NCBI GenBank assembly: GCA_947561585.1
Contig: CANNZV010002626.1
Span: 26,266-90,265, forward strand
Length of the DNA stretch: 64,000 nt
Direction of reading: 5' to 3'
From: Caprella mutica
Lineage: Eukaryota > Arthropoda > Malacostraca > Amphipoda > Caprellidae
This document shows positions 21,927 to 36,169 of the stretch, in pieces. Within the stretch, counting starts at the first letter, position 1. Each line of letters opens with the position of its first letter. A program made the position numbers and the translations under genes. The notes beneath the pieces are model-generated. The model made no database searches and was not told the origin of the DNA. It saw nothing but the letters and a program-made list of their open reading frames with translations.

Positions 21927-24720
21927 AATGGGGAAGTCCTCCATTATAATTTCTATTACTAGATCAATTAACTATTATTCATTAGAGCTAATGCTACTGG
22001 TTATAAAACTGGAAAAAATTTCAAATTTTGTTTTAAATATAATTCAAGTTATTCAGATGGGTTTGATGATAAAAATTTAAAACATTTTAAGAGGAATTTT
22101 AACTTATATTGAAGGGAACTATATGGAAATATTTACTCCATATGTCCCAGTGTTAGAGCATTGCAGACACCTTAAAGAAATATCTGTCCCACTTGCAGAA
22201 GCTCTTATTGTACCCAGCATTATGGTTATGCTCTTCAACTATGAGGTCTTAGAATTTGATGTTAGAATATAATCTCGCATAAAAGTTTCAATTACTATCA
22301 CCTCTTTATTTTCCTCTTCAATCCGCGAGTGCAGTCACCAGTGCTAGTTCCCTTTTTGTCCTATTCATTAATTGGTAAGTGACTGCTTGCACAAAGCAGT
22401 CTTTGTGCATCCATGAGCATTGTCACCGACTGGTGGTTAGTGACTTTTTTCAGGGAGCCATGCTAGCTTTCCTTCCTAACTGTTTCTTGGAGGAACCTTG
22501 TATTAATTTCCTTTTAACCTCAGCGATATGGCCTTTCGCTCCAAAGCATCCATAATATATATTCATCTTTAAAATTAATTTGTTAATTTCATCTCCATTG
22601 ATATGAAAAGCAAATTAATGATATATTTCTCCTACTTCAATCTAGTATAATTTTTTTATGTGTCACTTAAACTTTCCCGAATAACTATAAAATCTTTTTG
22701 TAACCTTAATATGTTTAACCAATCTTTTTGCAATCAATTAGAAGACAAAATAATGCTTTTGTATAATATTATCGTTATTTTGCTTCAAAGTTCCAACTCA
22801 ACCAGTTGACATCAATTCTCCAATCTGAGTAATTTCAATAATTTATTTAAATGACAAATGAAATATCAAACAACGGGAAATATTTCACTTCAACACATTA
22901 ATATAACTCCATACTTTAGAATTAGATCAATAACATCACTATCCTATGTTAAAAACAATAACCAATGAGAAGCGAAAGCGCCACCATGAATGCAGTCAAT
23001 AACAATGCGTCAATAATTTTTATTGACTGTGAGGAGTTTTGATGATTTATAGTGCGGCAATAAAATAATGTATTATCTTTACTCAGTGAAAACTCGACGC
23101 TGTACATTCGAAGTCTGGCGGTAGGCCGACAGTCTGCTTGCTAAGGAACTGCGGCGACTTTGTAATTTGTTGCAACATTTTCACGAATTATACTTTTGAT
23201 TGTATTGATACTTTAACTTATCTAAAAATCTTATCTTCAATGATAAGTCATGACTGTTCTTGGGCTGAAGCCGCTAGATTATCTACATTTACTTGTGATC
23301 GAATTTAGGTATCGAGTGATTATCATAATTATGAAAATATTAAAGTTAGATCACAACTTTCAAATAATGGATAATATGAACAAGTAGGTATCGAAATTTA
23401 AGCATATGTGCATGAAATCGTTAGCGGCAGAAATATTGGAGTAAAATTTGAATAACATTTGATTGGTTACCTAAGATTAATAAAAAAAATAGTCTGTAAC
23501 TTAATTAGGTGAGGTTTATTCGAGAACTGTGACATCAAATTAATATCATTTAAAACTAATGTATTTTTATATGATTTAAATAATTACTGAGCCAATTAAC
23601 CTCATTTGAGTAAAAATTGCAAGAATTAAATTCTTTGATTGTCCTTTTATTTTGACAGACCAATGAATACAAGTATTAAAACATCAATTTTAATTATTCT
23701 CCAATATTTTTAACTTTATGGAACACTACGTCATAATAAACCTAATATTGACCTCTTCCTGCACTAACCGACTGAACTGATTGAGAGAAATAGTATAGTT
23801 TATGGTATTGTTTAAAATTCCAGAGATGTGGAATTAAGATTGTAAGGGAATTTGAGTTTTGTTTTGAAATTTTCGCTTTATTTTTTATATTTACATTTTA
23901 AATCAAGAATTCAGTCTGCATGCTAAGAGCTAATTTATCGTAGTTTGATGTTAAGTATGGGCACGAAAGTACTGACAAATAGATAATATGAACAAGATGG
24001 CCCTTTGGTTCACTACCATTGGTCCCCCATTGGAAGTATGTTCAGTATATCATTATTCTACCTGCCAAACGGTAATATATAAAATTAATTATTCTATTTA
24101 TTATAAAGTAAACAGGGAAAGTGAATAAAACATGATTAAATCATCATTTTTTTTATTTGTTTATTTTATTGTACCTCAGCGTTCAATCCTCCACTCAAAT
24201 TACATAGATATTTACTATACTAATTAATAGGGCACATGTAGGCCTCACTTAGCGAAAGCTAGCATGGCTACCTACATAACAGAATATTCTGGATTCTTAC
24301 AACAGAGTATTGTTAGTGTACTTCAAGTAAATATTTATACATTGAAATGAAAATGGGTAAAAAACAGGTTCCTCATTTATAGTCATATAAACATGCATAT
24401 ATATGAAACTACGCATAAAAAAATGTTAAATTCAGGCACGAGCGCATACCAATCTAGCAAGCACGCGTAAGTAAATAACTAATTGCTATTTTAAGCTAAC
24501 CCACTGCATCGTTCTTTTTATATCTAGATAGTTTAGTATTTTGATCATGTTTTAATTTAGATTGATGTATATATTTTAATGTCCCACAAGTTTGTAACTT
24601 TTCTGGATTTGAATAAAAAAAAAATATATGTACAAAGTAAATAAAAATATGTCGTACACTATTCGTTTGTAAATTGAAGATGTATAAAAACTAACTATTA
24701 CTACGATATTTATCTAATGC
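21927..24720. other. No gene seen
   Basis: About 2.8 kb of AT-rich DNA with one stray copy of the 57-bp unit near 22140-22195. Nothing coding recognised. Confidence 0.45.
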
Positions 24721-24730
24721 TATATGAGTA

Positions 24731-24920
24731 TGAAACGCCAATTGTGCCCAGTACTATAGGGCCCAAGAAAACGATTGCTACTGCAATAACAAAGTGACAA
24801 TTCTTTATTGTGTCTGCCATCACCAAATTTCTGGGCTCAATTATCTTGGGCCCAATTGCCCTGGTTCCAGTTGCCTTTGGCGCAAGTTAATTGTCATCGG
24901 ACCCTATTGTCGGAGCACCC
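24731..24920. mobile_element. Small fold-back element with perfect 10-bp target duplication
   Basis: TATATGAGTA occurs at 24721-24730 and again at 24921-24930, directly flanking a 190-bp insert. The insert is made of degenerate units containing TTGGGCCCAATTGCC-like sequence in both orientations: GGGCCCAAG at about 24769 is inverted relative to CTTGGGCCC at about 24845. No coding capacity. Confidence 0.8.
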
Positions 24921-25212
24921 TATATGAGTACAAAAAATAAGTACTACAAAATAAAAAAATATTTTTTTTAAATATGGTGCCAATTTCTTACCACTTCATA
25001 ACATAGCACCTAATCATTTCTTTTTCTGATCTCTTCACAGAGTTTGCACTGTTACTTGTACAAGATGGATTGTTTCTACTTTAATTATTCTAACATTTTT
25101 CCAAATGAAGATCGTTCTTATATTAAAAACAATAACTCTCTTCCGTTTACTGTGATGGCAGCAGAAACTCTTTTTTGATGTCATACCGCCGTGTAATCAC
25201 CTCATCGATGCA

Positions 25213-25725
25213 ATATTTCAAATCTGTTCATTGAAGGAAATTTTGTTTTTCATAAGAATGAAAAAATTGTGAATATTTACTGAATTATGAGTGCCCAGTA
25301 AGATGTTGAATGGACAGGGGCAAATTATGCTTGTATACCAAGGAATTATTGAAATAACATTTTTGAAATTTATATCTTCATCACAGTTTTCCTAACAACA
25401 AAATCCAATTCCGACAATAGAAGAAGAAGAACATCTCATTTTGAACATTCGTACAAAATACAAAAGCATACAAAATGCAAATAAAACAGTTACTATTTCT
25501 TCAAAATTCTATGAAAAATTAATAATTACAATTGAAGGTTGATTAGTTTTTTCTTGAAGTTCATTTTCTGCGTTATTATTGGAATTGGGTTGGTACAACC
25601 CTAATTTACCCATGTCCATTACACCTCTTACTGTGCACTAATAATTCAGTAAATATTCACAAAAAATTATTTTCTTATGAAAAACAAAATTTCCTTTATC
25701 ATGAAATAAACAGATTTAAAATATC
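25213..25725. mobile_element. MITE-like long inverted repeat
   Basis: About 120-bp arms: 25213-25335 is mirrored at about 25590-25725. Shared stretches include GGAAATTTTGTTTTTCATAA and TGTGAATATTTACTGAATTA. The centre is unrelated and non-coding. A sequence resembling a Tc1/mariner end (CACTCTGTATA) lies just outside at about 25780. Confidence 0.8.
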
Positions 25726-28700
25726 TCAATTTTAACTGGAGATAAAATTCATACAAAAATGGAGTAATTTCTTGCGGAACACTCTGTATAATATATTATA
25801 CCTGTCATCCTAATACAAGCATTTCATTATTGTCTTTCTTTAGTGACTATGAGAATATCATCTGCCTCTTCACTGCACTAACCATCAATAAGTATGTGCT
25901 TTGCTATTTGTCATTTGGAGACTTGAAACTTCACTTTCGCTACTTTTACCGTCACTCTGGTGCTATTTTTCCGGTAAATAACACAATGAATTACGCTCTC
26001 TGTTCTGTCTGTCTATTTACTTCCTCGTCTATAGATAACATTTAATGTCTCTGACTCGTAGTAATTAGTAAAATCTTTGCCTTATCTGAAATAAAATGTT
26101 TTTGAGTCCTCAAGTTAGACCCAATCCATGGTAAGAATGGGTGCGGTTATACCTACCAGATGATTTGAATATATTTCCCAGGATAATTTCAATAGTTGTA
26201 GAAAAATAGAGCATTAGTTATCGAAATTATGGTTAATTACAACTTGCTAGAGTAATCATTGAGTATCTATTTAATTTCTTTACTATTTGATAGTTATTTA
26301 ATTCTTAAATTAGGTTATTCTCCATTTAGCTATAGGGTCATAAGCTTGAAATACTCAACTATTAGAAAACAAATTTTAATTAACATTAAAATGCTTTTGT
26401 TGAATGAACTGTTAATTTACTTGATTTAGTTGATTATTAATTAGATAAATCATTGAGTAGATGGATGCATTGAAAAGCTGACATGCATGACACCGTTGAG
26501 AGTCTCCCAATCTTTATTAGTCTTCAACATGTCAGAGTAGGTAATTAAAGCATTGCATGGACATGTCACAGTAACAATTAGTGTTATTTCTCCCCTTTTG
26601 GAAGTAGTTACCTAATCAGAGTAACATTAAATGATGGTAAGTAACGGCCTTTGCATGATAGGCAACTGACATATTTAATTAGTAATAGTATCTTATATCT
26701 TTAAGTCTTAGAAAGCTATTTAGTAAGCAACAGGTAAGTTTACTATTTAGTATATTTATATATTTTAATTTCAATACAACCATAGAACATACTTATATAT
26801 TTGTAAATTTATGTAAATTAATTTAATTATGGAAATTGTTACGCTTGAAATGGAATAGAATAAAGAAAACCTTAGGTTTTATTTAGCAAACATGTCCTGC
26901 AATTGTTATTTAAATGTATTCAACGCATAGTATTTCCCATAACTTTCCCAAAGATGTCAAGAAGAGTACTGTTGATCTCTTTTATGATGTTGTTGTTCAA
27001 TTCTTGCAAAGTATTAGGTTTTGTAACCTTTACATCTAGTGTTCCTTTCCTTTTAAGGCTTGAAGGAAAGGATTGCAACAACATCCTTACCTATATACCA
27101 AGAGATGAAAAAAAATATAAAAAAATAAATCGAATTATTTCCGAATTTATTTGAAAAATTATGAAAATATTGCTGTGTTCTTCTTAATATTATATAATGT
27201 ATTATATCATATAAATAAATAAGGAGTTAAATATTCTAGAATGCGTGGAGTCAATGACCATAAATGACAGGTTACCAAAGCGATAATGAATAGTGTAGAA
27301 AAGGTGCATCTACTCTCAGTATATAGCCATAAGGTTCATCTTGCTGTGTGTTACGTTAGTTGTCTGATGACATATATAGTTTCTGTTTCCTTTATTTTAG
27401 AGTTGATATCTTGGCTCCTTCATCTAATTTTCTCATGTGAAGCAAAGAAAGGTCAATCCGTTAAATAATTCCTGTCACGTGTTATTAATCTGCTTGCTGA
27501 AATAGCGTGCTAGACTCTACACCGATTACACGCAACCAACAGCCATGTTAAAGTGAGCCTGTAATCGAGACGTCTTGAGCAAATTTTAGGTTAGTTTAAC
27601 ACTTTTGTACACTTTCATATATATTTGATTCTCATATATTTAAAACCTGACCGCAAATATATATTTAGTGTTTTAATAATAATTGCAGTGATGGTTGCTA
27701 TTTAGAAGTGTAGTTGTCAGTATAAATCATTGTACACTAACATATCAAGATGAGAGAATGTGTAACTAAAGATCTGGAGCTGATTTCCAGTACTTTTTAC
27801 AGAATCTTAAAATATAAAATGTCATAATTTTTTTAGTAATTTCTTCCTCTTTTTGATTCCTAATCGAATTTCATAATTGCTTAGTTATATAAAAAAATGA
27901 TCAGGTTTTTTACTTTACTCTTAATTAACCCTAAAACTTAATAGGTCAAATGCTAAAAAAAGTAACTAACTCTCCAATAAATAATGGGTTTAATTTCTCC
28001 ACCAGAAGCAATAAAGCTTTTCAGAGCCATTCTCCATGAACTGCAGGGTAAGATCTGAAATATAAAACAGCTACACATTTTGAGCAGGTATCTTGAATAA
28101 AAATTGAAACAACAGTTAATTATATAAATATTTTCTCATATCACCATTAATGTTGAACTATTATACATCTCAGAACTAATCCTAACAGTTAATTGCTTGG
28201 TTATTGCCTATCAAGCAGGGTAGAGAAAGCGTCCTTTGTTTGATCTTCTTTCTAAGGAGAGTATTTGAGGCGTCATCTGCGATAAAGAAAGTGAAGAGGC
28301 ATGCCACATCAGGCAGTTTCTATGCCACTGACTGATTGTCCATCTGAAATAATTAAAAATAAACATCCTCAGTAACTAATTAAATAGAGGTAGAATTTAT
28401 CTATTGTTATATTATTGTAACATTTCAACACATTAAATCAACAATGTTAAATTCATTTGTAGCTAGTAATTGAGATAGATAACTGTTGGTTGAATAAGTG
28501 ATGAACCACATTATGTGGTGATGATGATTTCCCATGTGGATACACTTCATTGGCTATCATCTTATAATTAAAAGGAAGATGATAAAATCATTACCTATAG
28601 TTGTCATATATTATATAACGCACACAAGAATAAACATTTTACAGTGCTTCTGAAATAATTAGTGGAGCAAGAACTGTTAATTTAAAATTTGAGAAACTTA

Positions 28701-29189
28701 GGTACTTTCTACTTAGTTCTACTTTTTAATGTGTTTTTGTTGAAAATCTGTATTAACAAATTTTATTGGATATAATCTACGGGTTTAGTAACTGTTAATA
28801 AATCTATCTACTTTGCACACAATGTACATATGCAATAAAGATAAAATAGAAATGTTAGTCCTATACTTTCACGAATGACTGCCACTGTATACTAAATTAT
28901 AATTAAATTATCATTAAATTGTCTGTGTGAATGGTCTCCATCCCTTCGCTCTAATATCAATGGACCACAGAAGGCGTATAGTTTTCCCAAGCTCTTTCGT
29001 AACACAGTATAACTAACTCTCAGGTAACATAATAACGATGTTATTCGCGACCGAAGGATGGATACGTCACTAAAAACTAATTGTCTGGAACTGCAGCCTT
29101 TCTGGTGAAGGCTGCAGCGACTCTACTTAAAGAAAACAATATATTGGTGACTGCCTCGTGGAAGTAAATATTGCCAAGGTTCAACTTTT
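25726..29189. other. No gene supported
   Basis: About 3.5 kb of AT-rich DNA. Short open frames (25830-26045, 26903-27154, 27286-27468) have no recognisable domain or splice support. A 10-bp perfect stem is listed separately. Confidence 0.45.
29091..29117. other. Perfect GC-rich hairpin
   Basis: CTGCAGCCTT (29091-29100) and AAGGCTGCAG (29108-29117) form a 10-bp stem with a 7-base loop. Function unknown. Confidence 0.7.
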
Positions 29190-29365
29190 TATACTATTAA
29201 TTGAACTGATGCATCAGCTTTTACAGCTTTTCCTATTTATTGAACTGATACATTAATTCTCTTATACTATTTATTGAACTGATACTTAATTCTCTTATAC
29301 TATTAATTGAACTGATATTTCAGCTTATACTATAATTGAACTGATATATCGTTTTATGCTCTTTA
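29190..29365. repeat. Degenerate ~35-50 bp tandem repeat
   Basis: Five imperfect units around TATACTATTAATTGAACTGA lie just before the large minisatellite. Confidence 0.75.
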
Positions 29366-29461
29366 TTGGACAGAAAAGGTTATGTATTTTTTGTACAGTA
29401 ATAACTAGTATGTTACTATAGAAATTATAATTCAAGAATTTTCATCTCCTATTATATACGT

Positions 29462-32378
29462 CTATCTTGTATCTTGTAATCTAATACTTCTATCTTGTAT
29501 CTTGTAATCTAATACTTCTATCTTGTATCTTGTAATCTAATACTTCTATCTTGTATCTTGTAATCTAAAACTTCTATCTTGTATCTTGTAATCTGAAACT
29601 TCTATCTTGTAATATAAGACTTCTATCTTGTATCTTGTAATCTAAAACTTCTCTCTTGTATCTTGTAATCTAATACTTCTATCTTGTATCTTGTAATCTG
29701 AAACTTCTATCTTGTATCTTGTAATCTAAAACTTCTATCTTGTATCTTGTAATCTAAAACTTCTATCTTGTAATATAAGACTTCTATTTTGTATCTTGTA
29801 ATCTAAAAATTCTATCTTGTCTCTTGTAATCTAAAACTTCTATCTTGTATCTTGTAATCTAAAAATTCTATCTTGTCTCTAGTAATCTAAAACTTCTATT
29901 TTGTATCTTGTAATCTAAAACTTCTATCTCGTATCTTGTAATCTAAAACTTCTCTCTTGTATCTTGTAATCTAAAACTTCTATCTTGTATCTTGTAATCT
30001 AAAACTTCTATTTTGTATCTTGTAATCTGAAACTTCTATCTTGTATCTTGTAATCTAAAACTTCTATCTTGTATCTTGTAATCTAAAAATTCTATCTTGT
30101 ATCTTGTAATTTAAAACTTCAATCTTGTATCTTGTAATCTAAAACTTCTATCTTGTATCTTGTAATCTAAAACCTCTATTTTGTATCTTGTAATCTAAAA
30201 CTTCTATCTTGTATCTTGTAATCTAAAACTTCTATCTTGTAATATAAGACTTCTATCTTGTATCTTGTAATCTAAAAATTTTATTTTGTATCTTGTAATC
30301 TAAAACTTCTATCTTGTATCTTGTAATCTAAAACTTCTATCTTGTATCTTGTAATCTAATACTTCTATCTTGTATCTTGTAATCTAAAACTTCTATCTTG
30401 TATCTTGTAATCTAAAACTTCTATCTTGTATCTTGTAATCTAAAACTTCTATTTTGTATCTTGTAATCTGAAACTTCTATCTTGTATCTTGTAATCTAAA
30501 ACTTCTATCTTGTATCTTGTAATCTAAAAATTCTATCTTGTATCTTGTAATTTATAACTTCAATCTTGTATCTTGTAATCTAAAACTTCTATTTTGTATC
30601 TTGTAATCTAAAACCTCTATTTTGTATCTTGTAATCTAAAACTTCTATCTTGTATCTTGTAATCTAAAACTTCTATCTTGTAATATAAGACTTCTATCTT
30701 GTATCTTGTAATCTAAAACTTCTATCTTGTCTCTTGTAATCTAAAACTTCTATTTTGTATCTTGTAATCTAAAACTTCTATCTTGTATCTTGTAATCTAA
30801 AACTTCTATCTTGTATCTTGTAATCTAATACTTCTATCTTGTATCTTGTAATCTAAAAATTCTATCTTGTCTCTTGTAATCTAAAACTTCTATTTTGTAT
30901 CTTGTAATCTAAAACTTCTATCTTGTATCTTGTAATCTAAAACTTCTATCTTGTATCTTGTAATCTAATACTTCTATCTTGTATCTTGTAATCTAAAACT
31001 TCTATCTTGTATCTTGTAATCTAAAACTTCTATCTTGTAATATAAGACTTCTATCTTGTATCTTGTAATCTAAAAATTCTATCTTGTCTCTTGTAATCTA
31101 AAACTTCTATCTTGTATCTTGTAATCTAAAACTTCTCTCTTGTATCTTGTAATCTAAAACTTCTATCTTGTATCTTGTAATCTAAAACTTCTATTTTGTA
31201 TCTTGTAATCTGAAACTTCTATCTTGTATCTTGTAATCTAAAACTTCTATCTTGTATCTTGTAATTTAAAACTTCTATCTTGTATCTTGTAATCTAAAAA
31301 TTCTATTTTGTATCTTGTAATCTGAAACTTCTATCTTGTATCTTGTAATCTAAAACTTCTATCTTGTATCTTGTAATTTAAAACTTCTATTTTGTATCTT
31401 GTAATCTAAAAATTCTATCTTGTATCTTGTAATTTAAAACTTCTATCATGTATCTTGTAATCTAAAAATTCTATCTAGTATCTTGTAATCTAAAACTTCT
31501 ATCTTGTATCTTGTAATCTAAAAATTCTATCTTGTATCTTGTAATCTAAAACTTCTATCTTGTATCTTGTAATCTAAACTTCTATTTTGTATCTTGTAAT
31601 CTAAAACTTCTATCTTGTATCTTGTAATCTAAAACTTCTCTCTTGTATCTTGTAATCTAATACTTCTATCTTGTATCTTGTAATCTAAAACTTCTATCTT
31701 GTATCTTGTAATCTAAAACTTCTATTTTGTATCTTGTAATCTAAAACTTCTATCTTGTAATATAAGACTTTTATCTTGTATCTTGTAATCTAAAAATTCT
31801 ATCTTGTCTCTTGTAATCTAAAACTTCTATTTTGTATCTTGTAATCTAAAACTTCTATCTTGTATCTTGTAATCTAAAACTTCTATCTTGTATCTTGTAA
31901 TCTAATACTTCTATCTTGTATCTTGTAATCTAAAACTTCTATCTTGTATCTTGTAATCTGAAAATTATATCTTGTATCTTGTAATCTAAAACTTCTATAT
32001 CTTGTATCTTGTAATCTAAAAATTCTATCTTGTATCTTGTAATCTGAAAATTATATCTTGTATCTTGTAATCTAAAAATTCTATCTTGTATCTTGTAATC
32101 TGAAAATTATATCTTGTATCTTGTAATCTAAAACTTCTATCTTGTATCTTGTAATCTAAAAATTATATCTTGTATCTTGTAATCTAAAACTTCTATATCT
32201 TGTATCTTGTAATCTAAAAATTCTATCTTGTATCTTGTAATCTGAAAATTATATCTTGTATCTTGTAATCTAAAACTTCTATCTTGTATCTTGTAATCTA
32301 AAAATTCTATCTTGTATCTTGTAATCTGAAAATTATATCTTGTATCTTGTAATCTAAAACTTCAATATCTTGTATCTA
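29462..32378. repeat. 2.9-kb minisatellite of 28-bp (and 21-bp) units
   Basis: The main unit is TATCTTGTATCTTG followed by TAATCTAAAACTTC: 28 bp, about 100 copies, divisible into four heptamers. Six sites (about 29605, 29770, 30238, 30675, 31033 and 31755) carry a 21-bp version with one heptamer missing and TAATATAAGACTTC. Unit lengths drift near the right end ('tatatcttg', 'gaaaattat'). Single-base variants (TATCTTG/TATTTTG/TCTCTTG; AAAACTT/AAAAATT/AATACTT) recur in blocks, implying unequal exchange of multi-unit segments. Not coding. Confidence 0.95.
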
Positions 32379-32589
32379 GAAAAAGTAGACAAGAAATATT
32401 TCATAACATGGTAGGTAAATAAAGATTAGAAGGCAAAATCCATTCCAAATTAATTGTGTACATTTAGCTGTTTTTTATTAGATTGTCTTACCTTATTTAA
32501 TTGTTAAATGTTTTTTACATAATTATGTTCATGTACATCTTAACAGTATGAAAATATGGTATCACTTTTTATTCGAAATGGTATTTTTC

Positions 32590-32907
32590 GGATAAGTATA
32601 CTTCAATTAGGGACCCCAAATTTTCAAATTTTACCCCTAGTGTAGTTTGAGGACTCCAGTGTTTTTTTAAATTATCTATGCTACTTCATTCTGCATGTCT
32701 TGACTGCAATCAAATCAAAATAATGCTTCTACTACTGTGTTCAGAGAAACAAAAAAATGAACAGAGCAGCATTCCAAACTTGGTAAAGATCCACTACTGG
32801 CCTCAGTATCCCACTACAATAATAAACAATGATTCACTAATCAGAAAGGAAAAAAATGTAGTTTAATGACCCCAGATTGAGCTGGGGTCCTTAAAGTATA
32901 CCTATCC
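32590..32907. mobile_element. MITE-like element with ~30-bp inverted ends
   Basis: The left end GGATAAGTATACTTCAATTA then GGGACCCC (about 32590-32617) is mirrored at about 32880-32907 (GGGGTCCTTAAAGTATACCT). The interior (318 bp in all) is unrelated; the small frame 32678-32866 is probably chance. Confidence 0.75.
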
Positions 32908-33301
32908 TATTTTTCTAACATTAATGTGATCAATACCATGTATAGGGCATAGAGCTTATAGATACAGTTGGAACGTGAAAGCGGAGGTTAAAGGCAAGTA
33001 TCCAGGTAACAATCCATGAGCCCAGTCAAAGGGAGTGGGTTACAACTTACAACTCGGATTCATTAATGGAGAGTCAGTCTGTTGGCAAAGCTGATCAGGT
33101 GGCGACAGTACGACTGTTATCTGAATCCCTTAAGGAAACTGAAGTGTGGTTGAATGCGATTCCAATACCTTAATCAGGTATACCTCTTTCTCCAGAGGTC
33201 CTGACTGTAGCCGTTGGTCTCAGAGTGGGTGCAAGAAATTGTGAAGCTCATTCTTGCGCTGTGTTAGTGGTATGGATGTCATAGGACTGCATGGCCTGTC
33301 T

Positions 33302-34212
33302 TGTAGAGGAAACGGACTATTCCCTGTCGGACTTTTCTCTGCCAAGACTATTCTCCGCCAGACTTTTCCTCCAAGAATTTTTCCCCGCCATAATTTTCCC
33401 CGCCGGATTTAAAAAAATTTAAACTCTGGAAGATAACTCAATTTTGCTATTATTTATTTAATTTTCGAAAAAATTAGTTTAGAGAAAAACATCCGTTGCC
33501 ACGAAATTGTATGCCAAAGTCTGCCGTCAAATATAGTATACCTTATTTGGATTTTTTTTCTTCTTCAATATTATTGTCGTTGACTGTAAAGGGGTCACCA
33601 CCAACTTCTTGAACCAAGCCCGCTTTGTATTGGTTACTCAGAACAATTAGTTTACATTGAAGAATATTAGAGAAAATGTACGACAATATATATAAATTGT
33701 TCTGAAACCTGACTACGTGAAAAGTCTTGATTTAAGGATTTCAACATTCTAATTTACGTAGCTATTTTTTTAAGATATAGATATAAATAATAAATTAATT
33801 AATAATTTTTTAACCATATATTTGAACGAGTAGTTAATAGATCGCTATTTTCTATAATAGTTGGAAATAAAAAATAATAAATTCACCATTTATAAAACTA
33901 TAGAGTTGGAATAACTAAATAAATCGTAGCTGCTTAGAGTACTTTGTGGCATTTGGTAATCCCTTAGTATTGCATTAATGTTTGTACTTTGTAGCATCAT
34001 CTCTTAATTATTTGCGAAAATACGAAGGCACAGTCTTAAAATCGAACGAAAAATATGAGCACATCCAGGAATCAAATTCTGTTGATAAAATACTGATAAT
34101 TATATAGAGAATTATTAGAGAATTATACTCAACTCGGCGGGATAAACCTCCGGCTGGGATAAGTCCGCAGGGAATAGCATCATCTGGAAAAGTCTGGATT
34201 AGGACTGTAGAA
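33302..34212. mobile_element. Fold-back element with degenerate CCGCC/GGACTATTCCC repeat arms
   Basis: The left arm (33302-33410) has units such as GGACTATTCCCTGTCGGACT and TTTTCCCCGCC. The right arm (34130-34212) has the inverse (GGCGGGATAAACC, AAGTCCGCAGGGAATAG, GGAAAAGTCTGG). The centre is AT-rich. The ends are less precise than in sister elements; no target duplication was found. Confidence 0.65.
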
Positions 34213-36169
34213 GTGTCGACACATTTGCCGATACACACCTCATTGAGATGCGTCTCATTGAGGAAAAACGCGCAATATCTTTGTAGACAATTATTGTATT
34301 TCGAACAATATGAATTAATTGTAGAAGCTGAAATATTTTGAAATGAACACCTTATTTCATTGTTTATTATTTGAAGGAGGGTTAATAATCTGAAGATTTT
34401 CGAGTTCTATATTGTTTTGTGTCTGAAACGATGCCTTATAGTCTACTAGGCAATGTGTTAAGATATATGACCTGAAAACAATTTTTAGAATTTCTTTTTT
34501 AACAAAAAATTTTCAATGATTTTCTGGAAATTAGTTCTCCTAAAATGTTACATTTTCTTCAGAAATGGTTATTTCTCCGTGGGTTTTGAAACTGAAAAAT
34601 GTAACTTGAAGGGAAAACAATTCTCTACAAAAGTATGGAAAATATTTATATTTCTTTTTATAAAAAAATCCAACGAAAATGTTTCATATATTTGTAGAAT
34701 AACATTTTATGAATGTGATGGGAAATTGCTTTGTTTCTATCCAAACAAATCATAAAAAAAATAATGATTTAAAAGGTACCCCTGGAGCTTCTGGGGGACT
34801 TTCTGCTTGAAATTTTTTTTCGGAAAATGTCTTGGACAAAAGTTGTCCAGAACATTAGGTTATATTCACAAAAGGACTCAAACTCACAACTTTAAAAGGA
34901 TCAACTCACATTTCAGAAAACTTTTATATTTGTTGACCGATTATTTGCACAGTACATATAGGTAACTTTCGAAAATAAACACATTTTTTGGTGCAGTATT
35001 TCGATTTTGGCATTAGTTTTTTTGAGAAAATGAAGATTTTATAAAAAACAATTTTCGTAAATTTCTAAAGAATAGAAGTCAAAGACATTTTTAGAATCCT
35101 TGTAACATTTCTTTCGAAGAAATAGAAGTTGATTTTCCATTTTCTCACCCAGTTTCTCAGATAAGTGATTTCTGTTGACTATAGGTACCTAAAAATTTAA
35201 AAAAAATTGTTTTTGAACTTTGAAAAAAAAAATTACAGTAGATTTTAATAATTGAAATATCTTTCTATTACTTTGTGAATCTTTCGTGGATTCCAAAACT
35301 TTCTTTCGTTTTCTTGCAGTATAAAAAAAATCATTGACTTTCATTAATTTATTATGTGTAAATTTCTCCCTATACAAAAGAGCCAAAACCGTAAATTCAA
35401 AAATAATTGCTAAAAACTTGAGTTTTGATAAATTTTGAGTTTTGATAAATTTTGAGTTTTGATAAATTGGGGACATAAAATTTACACTGCCTTATATTTC
35501 CTCTCTAATCAAAAAATAAAAATGATTATTTTTGACCAACAGCCGCACTCCCCTTGTACTGTCCTGTGGGGTTCTAGTTCTTGAAGCCCCAAACATACAT
35601 TTCGAACATGAAACCTGAAGACCCCTTTTCGGCAAAAAAAAAGGAAATTTTCACAAAATTTGATGAGTCGATCCCATTAATAGTGAAAAACTTTATTTTC
35701 TCTTCTGTAAAATTTTTATTCTTCATATTACGAATGAATATTTTTATTCTTTGAAAAAAGTTGAGCTTGAGTATATTAATTTTTCATACTTAATTTAAGG
35801 TCTGTTTTGAAACAAGCGACGGTGGAGCTGTGATCGTTTATTTGAAGGTGACATCATTATTTCAGCTCTCTGTTGGGGTACTCTGATATGTTTAATTTAT
35901 ATCATTGATAGTTTCTCTTATTAAAGGCTTATAATTCCAGTCATCATTGTGCAAGAAAGCTAATTAGATATTGTAACTAACACACTAATAGCTCCAAAGT
36001 ATTAAATGTATTTATTTTACTGTTGATAATTAATGATGAGATTTATTTATTGCAATAGAGTTGAGGTTATTCTCACAATAACAAACATTGCATTAGTAAT
36101 TCAAATATGATTGATTCGATTATTAATTTGTCAGCCGCAAGCCACAGGGAGTCCTTACGACACTTTAAT
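34213..36169. other. No gene seen
   Basis: AT-rich. Three copies of a 17-bp unit (TTTTGAGTTTTGATAAA) lie at about 35418-35470. The open frames at 34516-34755 and 35189-35476 show no domain. Confidence 0.45.

Noticed and set aside
26903..27154. 83-residue frame with hydrophobic segment
   Set aside because: No homology or splice context recognised; AT-rich like its surroundings.
29462..32378. CRISPR-like array
   Set aside because: Units are contiguous with no unique spacers; it is a eukaryotic minisatellite.
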